A stretch of DNA of 64,000 bases from Taishania sp. (GCA_030150045.1 JASLGM010000027.1:1-64000), one strand, 5' to 3'. Positions 17,914 to 27,581 are shown, counted from the stretch's first letter. Notes: a model not told the origin generated them from the sequence alone. Translations and numbers: made by a program.

Positions 17914-18885
17914 ATGAAGAAAATTTACTTTTTTGCACTTAGTGCATTTGTAAGCTTGTCCGTATCTGCTCAGGTACAGACAGAAACATTTGAAAACTTT
18001 ACCCTTAACAGTGATGGGTATCTAGTTGGTGAAAATGAACCTGACTGGATTGTTGGTTCTGCATTAAAACTAACAAGCAATTACAACTCTGATTATGATT
18101 ATTGGGGTGGTTTTGCAATTTCAAATGTACAAGACATTACAACACCTGGTTACCTAAATCAATATGCATCTATTACAAACGGAGGTGAAAACTCCTCTAA
18201 TTATGCGGTTTTCTATTCTTCAGGAGAAATTGTATTCAGCAGACCTGTACTCTTAAAAGAAATGAGTGTTACCAACACCACTTATGCTACTTTATCCATG
18301 AAACATGGAGATGCTTATGGGAAAGTATTTGGTTCAAACATTAATGCACAAGGAATTGATGATGGCACAAATGGAAAAGATTTTTTCTCTTTGACGATCA
18401 ACTTTAAAAAGCACAATGACGAAATGTTAACTTTAAATAAAATCGTTTATTTAGCAGATTTCCGTTTTGATAATGATGCAGATGATTATATCTTAGAAGA
18501 ATGGAAAAAAATCACTTTCAATGATCCTGAGTTAATAAACACACCTATTAAATCATTACATTTTTCAATGTCTTCATCTGATGTAAATGAATTCGGAATG
18601 GTTACTCCAGCTTATTTTGCATTGGATAATCTGAAATTTGAACAAGCGGTTCTAAACTCAGAAACTATAGCAATGAATACCATTTCTATCTATCCAAACC
18701 CAACGAAAGACAACCTTACAATTGTTGGAGAAATGCAAAATTGGACAATTACGGATTTAACAGGTAAAGAAATTGCAACAGGAAATGAAAAAGCAATTTC
18801 AGTACAACATTTAAATGCAGGAATGTATCAATTAGTGATCGTTTCTAACGAACATACAACTGTAAAACGTTTTCAAAAATTATAA
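17914..18885 (+). CDS. DUF4465 (BtuH-like) surface protein with T9SS sorting domain
   Basis: 323 residues with signal peptide IYFFALSAFVSLSVSAQ. The DUF4465 domain (about 20-245) ends with YLADFRFDNDADDYILEEW ... FSMSSSDVNEFGMVTPAYFALDN, which is diagnostic. The C-terminal 75 residues are a type A T9SS sorting domain (SIYPNPTKDNLTI ... GMYQLVIVSNEHTTVKRFQK). DUF4465 proteins next to BtuB in gut Bacteroides (BtuH) bind cobalamin at the cell surface as lipoproteins; here the attachment route would be T9SS instead. It is the first gene after the riboswitch and abuts btuB. Confidence 0.85.
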   Translation: MKKIYFFALSAFVSLSVSAQVQTETFENFTLNSDGYLVGENEPDWIVGSALKLTSNYNSDYDYWGGFAISNVQDITTPGYLNQYASITNGGENSSNYAVFYSSGEIVFSRPVLLKEMSVTNTTYATLSMKHGDAYGKVFGSNINAQGIDDGTNGKDFFSLTINFKKHNDEMLTLNKIVYLADFRFDNDADDYILEEWKKITFNDPELINTPIKSLHFSMSSSDVNEFGMVTPAYFALDNLKFEQAVLNSETIAMNTISIYPNPTKDNLTIVGEMQNWTITDLTGKEIATGNEKAISVQHLNAGMYQLVIVSNEHTTVKRFQKL

Positions 18886-20871
18886 ATGAAACCAATTAGC
18901 GTACTTCTTTTTATTTTTATACTTCTAAATACACACACTTTTGCTCAAGAGAAAAATGACAGTACAAAAAGTGAACAATTAGAAGAAGTACGCATTACAA
19001 AACTTAGAATCGCACGTTTCCATGTCGATTCAAACAACATCATAATCGATAGAGCAACAATAGAAATGATGCAACCTGATGATCTTGGTGAATTACTAAA
19101 AAAGATTCCAGGTGCACAAGTAAAATCGTATGGTGGTTTGGGTGGAATGAAAACAGTCAATATTAGAGGTCTTAGTGGTCATCATACAGCACTTATTGTA
19201 GATGGTTTTCAGCAAACAAATCCGCAAACTGGGCAATCAAACCTCGCCAACTTTCATCTTGATGATATTGAACAAGTAATCATTCAAAAAGGAGGTAATA
19301 GCGAAATAATGGTCCCTGTAAAAGCGCAATTAGCTGGCAATGCAATTATCTTGAAATCTTTTCAAGCGACAGCACCTAGAATGCCTTTACAACAACGACT
19401 AATATCAAAGTTTGGAAGTTGGACCTTTTTAGACAATCAATTGACACTTAAAACAGGTTCTGAAAAATTCTATGGAGGAGTATTGTTAAAATACAGAAAA
19501 TCTGATGGGGATTATCCATTCAAATTCATGAATTACAACACCTTATTGGAAGGCGAAAGAAAAAATAATGATTTTATGGATATCAATGGAGGTGTTAACT
19601 TTGGTTACAAACCCTACGAAAATCATAAATTCAATTTCTTTTTTGATTATATGACTGCACAACAAGGCGTACCAGGTCCAATTGTGCTTTACAATGACAA
19701 TGCAAAGCAGAGGTTAAACACAGCCACCATGAACATCCGTGCAGATTATCAAGGGAAAGCGGCTGGAATAGATTACAGAGCCTATTACACCTTTATTAAA
19801 GACGATTTGTTTTATTACGACCCTCATTATTTGAATGCACAAGGCGAGTTAAAAAGTGATTATTTAAATCATACAAATGATCTTGGTATTTCACTTGCTT
19901 ACTCTTTAAAAAAATGGTTTTCATTTAATGCAGGATCAGAATGGACACATTCGAATTTAACATCGAAAAATGCATTTCTTTCACGACCTGTGAGAGAACA
20001 TTTGTCAAGCTTTGCAAAATCCACCTTTTCTGCAAAGAAAATAAGTGTTACAGCACAAATTGGTCATCAATATATTCAAGAAAAAAATAAAGCAGGAGAA
20101 GCAGCAACAAATGTTTCTAAATTTTCTCCTTTCTTAGAAACAAGATATAGAATTAACAGAAAACTCGCGTTGACTGCTTATTACCGTAATTCTTTCCGTC
20201 CGCCATCTTTTAATGAATTGTATTACAATAACATTGGAAACAATAAATTGAAACCAGAAGACGCTCATCAATTTTCCTTGTCTGGATCTTATGCTTTGTT
20301 GGACAACAATACCACTTACTTAGGTTTTCAAGTTGCCGCTTACTATCATGAAATTTCGAATATGATTTTGAGCATGCCAACAAAAAACACCTTCATTTGG
20401 TCCATACAAAACATTGGAAAAAATAAAGTCCAAGGTATAGAAGCAATGATCTCTTTTAATCAAAACTTCAAGAAAGATTTTAGTATTCAAACACTATTAA
20501 ATTATACCTTTCAGTCTTCAAGAGATTTTTCTAACCCTACAAGTCCAAGCTACAAACATCAAATTGCCTATAGTCCAAAGCATGTTTTCAATTTTGACTT
20601 TACATTCATGTACAGAGAAATAGGAACACGATTTTCAACCTATGTATGTTCAGATCGTTATGCCTTAAATGAAAACATCCCACAAAACATTGTAAGTCAA
20701 TTTTACACCTTGGACTGGACCATTTTCTCCAATTTCAGAATTGATAAATACAATACCATTAAATTACAATTAACGGTAAAAAACATTACAAACGTCTCAT
20801 ACGCTTACATAAAAAACTATGTCATGCCAGGTAGACAAATACAATTTACGTTCGTTTATGCATTTATCTAA
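18886..20871 (+). CDS. btuB: TonB-dependent vitamin B12 receptor, BtuB-like
   Basis: A 661-residue outer-membrane receptor with a signal peptide, a TonB-box-like EQLEEVRITKL and a plug domain (GELLKKIPGAQVKSYGG ... IRGLSGHHTALIVDGF). A 22-strand barrel of normal size ends in an aromatic/hydrophobic residue (FTFVYAFI). Its start codon directly follows the stop of the DUF4465 gene. The upstream cobalamin riboswitch sets the substrate as cobalamin or a close corrinoid. No BtuF/BtuCD or corrinoid-remodelling genes are in the window. Confidence 0.9.
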   Translation: MKPISVLLFIFILLNTHTFAQEKNDSTKSEQLEEVRITKLRIARFHVDSNNIIIDRATIEMMQPDDLGELLKKIPGAQVKSYGGLGGMKTVNIRGLSGHHTALIVDGFQQTNPQTGQSNLANFHLDDIEQVIIQKGGNSEIMVPVKAQLAGNAIILKSFQATAPRMPLQQRLISKFGSWTFLDNQLTLKTGSEKFYGGVLLKYRKSDGDYPFKFMNYNTLLEGERKNNDFMDINGGVNFGYKPYENHKFNFFFDYMTAQQGVPGPIVLYNDNAKQRLNTATMNIRADYQGKAAGIDYRAYYTFIKDDLFYYDPHYLNAQGELKSDYLNHTNDLGISLAYSLKKWFSFNAGSEWTHSNLTSKNAFLSRPVREHLSSFAKSTFSAKKISVTAQIGHQYIQEKNKAGEAATNVSKFSPFLETRYRINRKLALTAYYRNSFRPPSFNELYYNNIGNNKLKPEDAHQFSLSGSYALLDNNTTYLGFQVAAYYHEISNMILSMPTKNTFIWSIQNIGKNKVQGIEAMISFNQNFKKDFSIQTLLNYTFQSSRDFSNPTSPSYKHQIAYSPKHVFNFDFTFMYREIGTRFSTYVCSDRYALNENIPQNIVSQFYTLDWTIFSNFRIDKYNTIKLQLTVKNITNVSYAYIKNYVMPGRQIQFTFVYAFI

Positions 20872-21916
20872 ATACCTTTTCCTTTTAGGAACCCTCATTC
20901 TATTTACATCGTGTAAAAAGAAAGAACAGCCAGAAGAAACCTATGTTTCAGAATTCAAAAATGGTCTTTTGATTGTCAACGAAGGCTTATTTCATCAGAA
21001 CAACTCAAGTCTTTCATGGTTAGATTTTTCTTCACTTGAAGTGAACAACGAGATTTATCAAGAAAAAAACAGTCGACAACTCGGAGATACAGGAAACGAC
21101 ATTATAAAATACGGTTCGAAAGTATATGTGGTAGTTAATGTTTCAAGTATCATTGAAGTCTTGGATGCAAAAACAGGGAAATCCATTAAACAAATACCAA
21201 TGGTAAATAACTCAATTCCAAAGCAACCAAGATACATAAAACCATTTGGTGATAAACTCTTCATTTCATGTTTCGATGGCTATGTAGACATCATCGACAC
21301 CTTATCTTTAGAAGTTACCAATCGCATAAAAGTTGGATCCAATCCAGATGCAATGAATACTTTAGGAAATCAATTATTTGTTTCAAATACTGGCGGTTTG
21401 AACTATCCAAATGTAGACTCCACAGTAAGTATCATTGATATGAACCAAATGTCAGTTGTAAGAACATTAACAGTTGGTAAAAACCCACGCGACATGCAAT
21501 TTGATCAAGCAGGAAATCTCTATGTGATAACCGCACGAGGTTTGAACACTTACGATTCACAAATTGTCCGCCTACGCGCTGGAACTTATGAAAGAGACAG
21601 TATTTACATGATGAATGCGACGAATATTGAGAAAATGGGTACAAAAATGCTTGTTTTAGAATCTGATTTCACAACATCTGCATTACATTTATTTGACTTT
21701 ACAACTAAACGTTTTGAAGTCATGAATTTTATTCCTGCAGCAAATTTCACCACTTTGTATAAAATTCAATACAACCCTGTGCATCAACAAATACTTTGCT
21801 TTGACGCCATGAATTTCACCAACTTAGGTTATTTGCACATTTATTCCACAACTGGAACTTTATTACACAAAAAGAAACTGGGATTAAACCCCTCAAAAGC
21901 AACAATTTATGAATAA
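20858..21916 (+). CDS. BtuG-like beta-propeller lipoprotein (DUF5074/YncE-like)
   Basis: About 352 residues from the ATG at 20858. I chose that start because it gives a clean lipoprotein signal (YLFLLGTLILFTSC, Cys at 19); an in-frame ATG 39 bp upstream lies deep in btuB. The mature part has YncE-type blades (VNVSSIIEVLDAKTGKSIKQIP, NRIKVGSNPDAMNTLG, RTLTVGKNPRDMQFDQAGN). It overlaps btuB by 14 bp. In gut Bacteroides, BtuG propeller lipoproteins cap BtuB and bind B12 extremely tightly. Family and context support that role here. Confidence 0.85.
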   Translation: MHLSKYLFLLGTLILFTSCKKKEQPEETYVSEFKNGLLIVNEGLFHQNNSSLSWLDFSSLEVNNEIYQEKNSRQLGDTGNDIIKYGSKVYVVVNVSSIIEVLDAKTGKSIKQIPMVNNSIPKQPRYIKPFGDKLFISCFDGYVDIIDTLSLEVTNRIKVGSNPDAMNTLGNQLFVSNTGGLNYPNVDSTVSIIDMNQMSVVRTLTVGKNPRDMQFDQAGNLYVITARGLNTYDSQIVRLRAGTYERDSIYMMNATNIEKMGTKMLVLESDFTTSALHLFDFTTKRFEVMNFIPAANFTTLYKIQYNPVHQQILCFDAMNFTNLGYLHIYSTTGTLLHKKKLGLNPSKATIYE

Positions 21917-22886
21917 GATAATTTTAGCATGTCTATGCTTACTCCCCCTAAAAGCATTCAATCAATCATTCCCACCTGGTGCTTCTGAACAAGGAACTAC
22001 AGCAATTATTGCGAGCTCTCCCCTATTTGTGGCTTGGGCTACCAATTGCATAGTGGAAAGAGGTTTAATGCAAATCAACAACCCAAATTTAGGATATGCC
22101 AGTTATGGCTCCGTTGAAAACGTAATCGGTCCAGTTCTTGGAACAAGTACAGCTAATGTATTGAGCTTGGGTGACCGTGGCATTGCTATTATGACGTTTG
22201 ACACCCCAATTACCAATGGTCCAGGTGCAGATTTCGCTGTTTTTGAAAACAGTTTTAACGACAATTTTCTGGAATTGGCTTTTGTCGAGGTAAGTAGCAA
22301 CGGTGTAGATTATTCCCGTTTTCCAGCTTATTCCGAAACCGATCAAACCATTCAAATTTCAAATTCAGGGAATGTAGATCCAAAACGCATACATAATTTA
22401 GCGGGAAAGTATAAAATCGGTTATGGAACACCTTTCGATTTGTCTGAATTACCTGAAAATCCTTTGGTAAACATCAATAAAATTACGCATGTACGTTTAA
22501 TTGATGTCGTTGGTACAATTCTACCCGAATTCGGTTCAAGAGACGCATTAGATCGTTTGATTATTGATCCTTTCCCAACCCCGTTTGCCACTTCAGGTTT
22601 TGACTTATCAGGTTTAGGAGTGATTCATGAACACAATGGATTAGCTACAGAAAAAAACGATTGGAACTTACGTGTTTACCCAAATCCGACGTCCGAAAAA
22701 TTAACCATTCATTCTCAATATTTGGGTCAATTTACGATTGTAGACATAAACGGAAAAGAAATAGCTGAAGGGGTTTTGAACGAATCCCTTCATACGATTA
22801 GCACCATCGAGTGGCAGAGTGGAATTTACTTCCTAAGCATCAAAAATGGTGATCAAGTGAAGCATCAAAAAATAACAAAGATGTAA
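21909..22886 (+). CDS. T9SS-sorted surface protein of the B12 operon
   Basis: 325 residues with a short signal peptide (IILACLCLLPLKAFNQ). A globular domain spans about 20-235 and contains LSLGDRGIAIMTFDTPITNG, GADFAVFENSFNDNFLELAFVEVSSNG and FATSGFDLSGLGVIHEH. A T9SS type A sorting domain follows (RVYPNPTSEKLTI ... GIYFLSIKNGDQVKHQKITK). The start overlaps the BtuG-like gene by 8 bp. I recognise the domain as one that accompanies BtuB-type receptors in Bacteroidota, but know no assigned function. A surface corrinoid-binding or capture role is inferred from the operon only. Confidence 0.75.
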   Translation: MNKIILACLCLLPLKAFNQSFPPGASEQGTTAIIASSPLFVAWATNCIVERGLMQINNPNLGYASYGSVENVIGPVLGTSTANVLSLGDRGIAIMTFDTPITNGPGADFAVFENSFNDNFLELAFVEVSSNGVDYSRFPAYSETDQTIQISNSGNVDPKRIHNLAGKYKIGYGTPFDLSELPENPLVNINKITHVRLIDVVGTILPEFGSRDALDRLIIDPFPTPFATSGFDLSGLGVIHEHNGLATEKNDWNLRVYPNPTSEKLTIHSQYLGQFTIVDINGKEIAEGVLNESLHTISTIEWQSGIYFLSIKNGDQVKHQKITKM

Positions 22887-22949
22887 CCGTTAACGGAAGA
22901 AAAAAATAAAAATACACCTCGGAATTTGTTCATTTCCGAAGTACAATTC

Positions 22950-22988
22950 TAAATACCTATATCTCAATATTGTGATATAGGTATTTTT
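22950..22988. terminator. Terminator of the B12 operon made from a palindromic repeat
   Basis: AAATACCTATATC faces GATATAGGTATTT with a ~9-nt loop and T run. The hairpin is a perfect member of the short palindrome family and lies 64 bp after the operon's last stop. Confidence 0.75.
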
Positions 22989-23002
22989 GTTTTTAGGGAT
23001 TT

Positions 23003-23149
23003 CCAGCCCGGATGGAGCGCGATAGCTAAATGCGGTACAAGCTGAGTGAACGCGTGTTTGCGACTGCGACCAGAGGAAGCACGTTGCAGACGCTGCGTAA
23101 ACCAGTTGGTACGAATTTACTAAAGCGTGTAAACCGAAAAGGCTGCCTG
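23003..23149 (-). repeat. Module B repeat, copy 5 (reverse)
   Basis: On the minus strand it reads GGCAGCCTTTTCGG ... AACGTGCTTCCTCTGGTCGC ... CTATCGCGCTCCATCCGGGC. A module A copy in the same reverse orientation follows at higher coordinates, so the A-then-B order is preserved. Confidence 0.75.
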
Positions 23150-23189
23150 ACAAATCGTTTTCACTTTCCTTTATACCCTTCTTTTTATT

Positions 23190-23268
23190 TGGGCGTTCCC
23201 CTGCGGGTCGGGCTATTCGTTTCAAGTTTTTTCTACAAAAAAGCTTTCCTCTATTATCCCTAACGCGA
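23190..23268 (-). repeat. Module A repeat, copy 3 (reverse, minimal arms)
   Basis: The minus strand reads CGCGTTAGGGATAATAGAGG, an AAGCTTTTTT...AAAAAACTT arm, CGAATAGCCCGACCCGCAGG and GGAACGCCC. Arm 2 is only CCCGCAGGGG, the shortest in the window, which helps define the invariant core. Confidence 0.75.
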
Positions 23269-23323
23269 GTTTCAATTTCAAAGAGAGATCCATTAAAACA
23301 TAATACTTTGATCAGTTAGCAGT

Positions 23324-23353
23324 AAAAAAAAACGGGAAGCTTTCGCCTCCCGT
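23324..23353 (-). terminator. Terminator of the leftward TonB receptor
   Basis: ACGGGAGGCG...TTCCCGT on the minus strand, followed by nine T; 21 bp after the stop. Confidence 0.88.
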
Positions 23354-23373
23354 TATATATTCTTTTAGATCGA

Positions 23374-25788
23374 TTAAGACACTTTTGGTTTCCCTTCTAA
23401 TTTCACTGTATACTGAAGCATAAACGATCTTGGAGCTTCGATTTTCAATGGTCGAAGTGAATACGTTTTATTCAACAAATTGTTACAGATGAATGATAAT
23501 TTATGGATATCGTTGAACTTATAAGACACGCGTAAATCCACTATCCACTTTCCTTTATTTTTCTCTAAGAAATAATCAATGTAGCGAATCGATTGGGTAA
23601 ATGGTCCGATGGTTGCCTCTTCAAATTCTTTAAGAACGCCATCCATATTTTCCATTTTAGAGAAGTATTTTACCGACCCTCCAATTCCAACTTTATTGAA
23701 AAGCGTAAACTCAACATCTGCTTTAAAGTTGTGTAAGAAACGGTATTTCAAGATATTTCTATCACCGTTCATGGACGTTTGTTCGTAGCTATATTCACGG
23801 TTTAAGAAAGTATCCACAGCGTAAACATAATCAGGAGACAAAGATTGTGGCAATACATAGTTGTAACCAATCATATACATTGCTTCTACATTTTTACCAA
23901 AGTCGGCTTTACCTGTAAATGAGGCATCGATTCCGATTACTCGAGATTCTCCTGTGTTTACAAACTTAAATCCGAATGCATTGGAAAGATCTGTAAAAGA
24001 AGTTCCCCAGAATCCAAATAAATATTCAATTGTATTATCGTAATGAGACCAGAAACCTGCGATATCAATGTACCCCATTACATTTCCTATTTTGACACCT
24101 TGCTTAATACCGATTTCAGCATTCCAGCTTTTCTCTGCTTTCAAGTCTGGGTTAGCAAAGATTCCGAAGCTACCTACTCCTGTTCGAATGAATCGTTCTG
24201 TAATGGTTGGGAATCGGTACCCTTGTCCGTAAGACGCTCTAAAATAGGTTTCTTGCATTACTTTCAAAGTCATTCCCCCTCTTACGATAGGAGCAAAACT
24301 TCGTTCGTCACCGTTTACATCAAAATACTCTAAACGTCCTCCAATGTTTACTTGAAGCACGTCCATGAACTTCTTGTCTAACTGTACATAGCCTGCTGCA
24401 TTTAGCATTTTGTTGTTTGGTTTCCCAGAACCCACGTACATTTCTGCATAAGAATCCACGTAAGTTGAAGTAACTCCACCCACGAAATTTAGATCTTTTA
24501 GACGTACAATTTTATTTTGATACATGTAATCAAAGTAATACGTTGTTGTTTTTGTATCTTGATTAGATGTCATTCGAGAATCGGAATGCATGACACGTCC
24601 TCTTAGATAGTGTTTTCCGCTAGTTGCCGTCAATAAATGTACAAAAGGATCGACGTGAAATACAAATTGATTTTGCAAGAATACAGCACCTGGGTAACTT
24701 GAGAATAAACCACTTGAATCATTTAACCAAGCCATTGGCATTGGCTGCTTTTGATACATAAGGTTACCGTTCACTCCGTAACTTAATCCTTTATACTTTT
24801 TACTTCTATGTCGAATGTTAAAGTTCATACGTGCGCGTTGTGTACTCATTTGTCTGTTTGAGAATTGCGTCACTGTATCAATTACAAATTCATCTGTTTT
24901 TGGCGGTCCGATGTAGTTGTGATCATGGCTTACGTTAGCTCCAAAAACTAAGTCCCAATTTCCTGCTTTTCTAGAATGTAAAAAACTTGCTCCTGTCATG
25001 AAGGGTACACCAGTCCACCATTTTGCATCTGGCTCACTTGGCGAAGAATACAATCCTGTATATACATTAATTTTAGTAACAGGTGTAGAAGTCGGATAAG
25101 CTGTTCTAATGTTTATAGAACCAGAAAGCGCTTGTGCACCTGACAAAACGCTTGCAGCTCCTTTTACAACTTCTACTTGGCTAATATTTTCTACAGGAAT
25201 AAATGCCCACTCTGCTCTACCCGCATCACCGGAAAGCATAGGCATATCGTCAACCATTACAGCTACTTTTGATCCAACACCAGCAGTAAATCCACTACCT
25301 CCACGAATTTGTGGTTCACCATCCATAATATTCAAACCAGGAGTTTGATCTAATGCTGTTTCAATGGTACGTGTTCCTCTATTTTCTAAAAGTTCAGGTC
25401 TTAATACTTGTAAGGAAACAATTTGTTCAGAAACAGGAATATCATTTTTAGTTGCAACAATTTGAATACCTTCCACTTTAGTAATAAATTCTACTAACAA
25501 GAAATCAAAGTTACGCACCTCACCCTCCTTAATATTAAAATTAACCGTATCGGCTAACAACCCTGCAAATTTACAGATCAAAAGTCCTGGTCCAGCAGGT
25601 ACTTCTAATGTAAATGTACCATCCTCCTCAGAGTGTGTACCAATGGTTATATCTTTCCGATAAACAATCGTTGCTCCAAAAAGAGGTTCGTTCTTTTCAT
25701 CTACAACTTTACCTTTAATGGTTGCTACTTGAGCATTTGTAAAACCTGTAAGAAAGTTTACAAAAAATAGAATAAGAATATATTTCAT
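23374..25788 (-). CDS. TonB-dependent receptor with carboxypeptidase-regulatory N-domain
   Basis: About 804 residues. A signal peptide (YILILFFVNFLTGFTNAQ) is followed by a CarboxypepD_reg-like domain (IKGKVVDEKNEPLFGATIVYR, about 20-105). The plug follows (RTIETALDQTPGLNIMDGEPQIRGGSGF ... VMVDDMPMLSGD), then a long barrel. The layout is that of FepA/colicin-I-like receptors of Bacteroidota; the substrate is not readable. I chose the ATG at 25788 because the signal peptide starts there; an in-frame TTG lies 42 bp upstream. A T9SS protein gene lies upstream, separated by a hairpin. Confidence 0.88.
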   Translation of the reverse strand: MKYILILFFVNFLTGFTNAQVATIKGKVVDEKNEPLFGATIVYRKDITIGTHSEEDGTFTLEVPAGPGLLICKFAGLLADTVNFNIKEGEVRNFDFLLVEFITKVEGIQIVATKNDIPVSEQIVSLQVLRPELLENRGTRTIETALDQTPGLNIMDGEPQIRGGSGFTAGVGSKVAVMVDDMPMLSGDAGRAEWAFIPVENISQVEVVKGAASVLSGAQALSGSINIRTAYPTSTPVTKINVYTGLYSSPSEPDAKWWTGVPFMTGASFLHSRKAGNWDLVFGANVSHDHNYIGPPKTDEFVIDTVTQFSNRQMSTQRARMNFNIRHRSKKYKGLSYGVNGNLMYQKQPMPMAWLNDSSGLFSSYPGAVFLQNQFVFHVDPFVHLLTATSGKHYLRGRVMHSDSRMTSNQDTKTTTYYFDYMYQNKIVRLKDLNFVGGVTSTYVDSYAEMYVGSGKPNNKMLNAAGYVQLDKKFMDVLQVNIGGRLEYFDVNGDERSFAPIVRGGMTLKVMQETYFRASYGQGYRFPTITERFIRTGVGSFGIFANPDLKAEKSWNAEIGIKQGVKIGNVMGYIDIAGFWSHYDNTIEYLFGFWGTSFTDLSNAFGFKFVNTGESRVIGIDASFTGKADFGKNVEAMYMIGYNYVLPQSLSPDYVYAVDTFLNREYSYEQTSMNGDRNILKYRFLHNFKADVEFTLFNKVGIGGSVKYFSKMENMDGVLKEFEEATIGPFTQSIRYIDYFLEKNKGKWIVDLRVSYKFNDIHKLSFICNNLLNKTYSLRPLKIEAPRSFMLQYTVKLEGKPKVS

Positions 25789-25800
25789 AATAACAAAAAT

Positions 25801-25826
25801 GGGTCGTCCTAATAAAAGAACGACCC
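25801..25826 (-). terminator. Hairpin between the T9SS gene and the TonB receptor gene
   Basis: GGGTCGT and ACGACCC form a 7-bp stem with a 12-nt loop, followed on the minus strand by ATTTTTG. It lies 25 bp downstream of one stop and 12 bp before the receptor start. It could be a weak terminator or attenuator that lowers receptor expression relative to the upstream gene. Confidence 0.55.
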
Positions 25827-25850
25827 TCAAAATTAACTATTTTTTTTGAA

Positions 25851-27410
25851 TTATTGTTTTAATAGTCTCTTGGTTGTTTGTCCGTTAGCTCCAACAATGT
25901 GAATTAGGTAAACTCCTGCATTCACTTGAAAATCAACTACTGGTAACACTTCTCCTTCAGCAACCATAGCACCTGTTACAGTGTACGCTCTGAAAGATGC
26001 ACCTTCTAGGTCAGATCCTTTAAAGAATAATTTATCTAAATTTGAGTACATTACTAAATCAGAAAAAGTTGTATTCTCTACCGAAGTGAAGTCAAAAGTG
26101 ATTCTCAATTTAGCTTCTGAACAAGTAAAAGGTGTTTGATTATCACAAATTTTATAAGTCAATGAATCATTTCCTGTAGCACCTTGGTTAGACGTGTAAA
26201 TTAATTTATACACATTATCCACTTGGCTAATTACAGCAGTTCCTTTATGTGGTGCCTCTTCTATAGTAAATTTAGTGTAATCAAATTGCGTTCCTGCAAC
26301 TAATACATCATTTGCTAAAACATTAACATCTGTTGAAACCCCTGGATAGAATACTGCTAAATCTGAAACAGCAACAATATTCGTTGCACCAGCAGGTGGT
26401 ACATAGTTTACGGTAACTCTAACCAAAGCTTCTCCAAAAGAAATGCTATCTGTATCATAGGCTCTATATCTAAAAATATCTTCGCCAAAGAAACCTTGAC
26501 GAGGCATATAAACATATTTATTGTTTATAAACAAGATATCACCATTAGCAGGGCTTTGTACAATATGTGAAGGATGAAATGTTGTTTTTAATGTTCCAAA
26601 TTGCACTTCATCGTTATCGTATATACTGTTTCCAGCCGCTAAAAATTCTAATGGGGTAGATTCATTTATTGAATAATTATCATTTCTTGCTGTAATAATT
26701 GGAGGGTAAATAACCTCAACATCATCAATAAAAACGACATCATCACCTGTTCCACCACCTGGTGTATTACTTGTAGAGAAACTGATTAATATATAACGTG
26801 GATCAATTGTATTTGATGTATAGACAAATGGAACAGCGATTCTTTTCCATCCATTTGTAATTCCATAATCGTGTATTGCCGTTGCTACAATTTGTCCTGA
26901 TTGAGAACTAATAGCAGGATCACGATAATCGACATCACCATGAATTGTTGCTGCAACACGAGCTTTATTTCCAGCACCAGGAGAAGTGAATTTAGCCCAG
27001 AAGACTAAAGAGTCTGGTTTTGTAGAATAGGTGAATGGGTGATTAAATGCTCCATTCGATCTAACTGTTGCATTATGGTTTGCTGCATTTGACGGAGAGA
27101 TGCTCCCCATATTTACCCGTCCTGTAGTCAAGTTTCCATTAGCTTTAATTCCAAGTACTGCTCTTGACCATATCTTAGCACTTTTTGTCCCTGTTGAACC
27201 TGGTCTAACATCTGTAGATGAGCTCACTTGATTTGCAGCTTGTCCTGTAAGGCTTCCATCAGCTGTTAAAAAGCTATTCCATTGAACAGGTTCAGTACCA
27301 CCTCCACCTACAGACTCCCAGTTTTCAAATCCACCGTTGATTAATTGTGTTTGCGCTGTTACACTTAAACTCAATGTAAAGGCCGCTATAAAAGTTATTA
27401 TTCTTTTCAT
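25851..27410 (-). CDS. T9SS-sorted protein with PCMD-like and Ig-like domains
   Basis: 519 residues with signal peptide ITFIAAFTLSLSVTAQ. Residues about 22-235 resemble the PCMD (putative carbohydrate metabolism) domain of Bacteroidota surface proteins (NGGFENWESV ... KPDSLVFWAKFTSPGAG ... DVVFIDDVEVIY). Two Big_9/cadherin-like repeats follow (ARNDNYSINESTPLEF, VSDLAVFYPGVSTDVNVLAND). A T9SS type A-like tail ends the protein (GVYLIHIVGANGQTTKRLLKQ). It is upstream of a TonB receptor in the same direction, suggesting a surface binding partner. The ligand is unknown. Confidence 0.75.
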   Translation of the reverse strand: MKRIITFIAAFTLSLSVTAQTQLINGGFENWESVGGGGTEPVQWNSFLTADGSLTGQAANQVSSSTDVRPGSTGTKSAKIWSRAVLGIKANGNLTTGRVNMGSISPSNAANHNATVRSNGAFNHPFTYSTKPDSLVFWAKFTSPGAGNKARVAATIHGDVDYRDPAISSQSGQIVATAIHDYGITNGWKRIAVPFVYTSNTIDPRYILISFSTSNTPGGGTGDDVVFIDDVEVIYPPIITARNDNYSINESTPLEFLAAGNSIYDNDEVQFGTLKTTFHPSHIVQSPANGDILFINNKYVYMPRQGFFGEDIFRYRAYDTDSISFGEALVRVTVNYVPPAGATNIVAVSDLAVFYPGVSTDVNVLANDVLVAGTQFDYTKFTIEEAPHKGTAVISQVDNVYKLIYTSNQGATGNDSLTYKICDNQTPFTCSEAKLRITFDFTSVENTTFSDLVMYSNLDKLFFKGSDLEGASFRAYTVTGAMVAEGEVLPVVDFQVNAGVYLIHIVGANGQTTKRLLKQ

Positions 27411-27430
27411 AAATGAAATATTTAATGTGT

Positions 27431-27463
27431 CAAATGTAGTGAATGAATATTTATCTTATTCAA
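27431..27463 (-). promoter_or_regulatory. Promoter of the T9SS-TonB pair
   Basis: On the minus strand, TTTTTG is followed after about 22 bp by TACATTTG (27431-27438), matching TAnnTTTG. The start codon is 20 bp downstream. Confidence 0.5.
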
Positions 27464-27581
27464 AAATTAACAATTATCCACCTACACAATAACACAACAC
27501 CATCAAAACCAGAACATTAACCACAACTCTAATTTTGTTAAACTTCAACATATCTCTATAAAATAGCGAATTAGGTAGGTC

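Noticed and set aside
22890..23225. 111-codon leftward open frame after the B12 operon
   Set aside because: It overlaps the operon terminator palindrome and module B and has repeat-derived composition; similar frames appear in other copies of the repeat.
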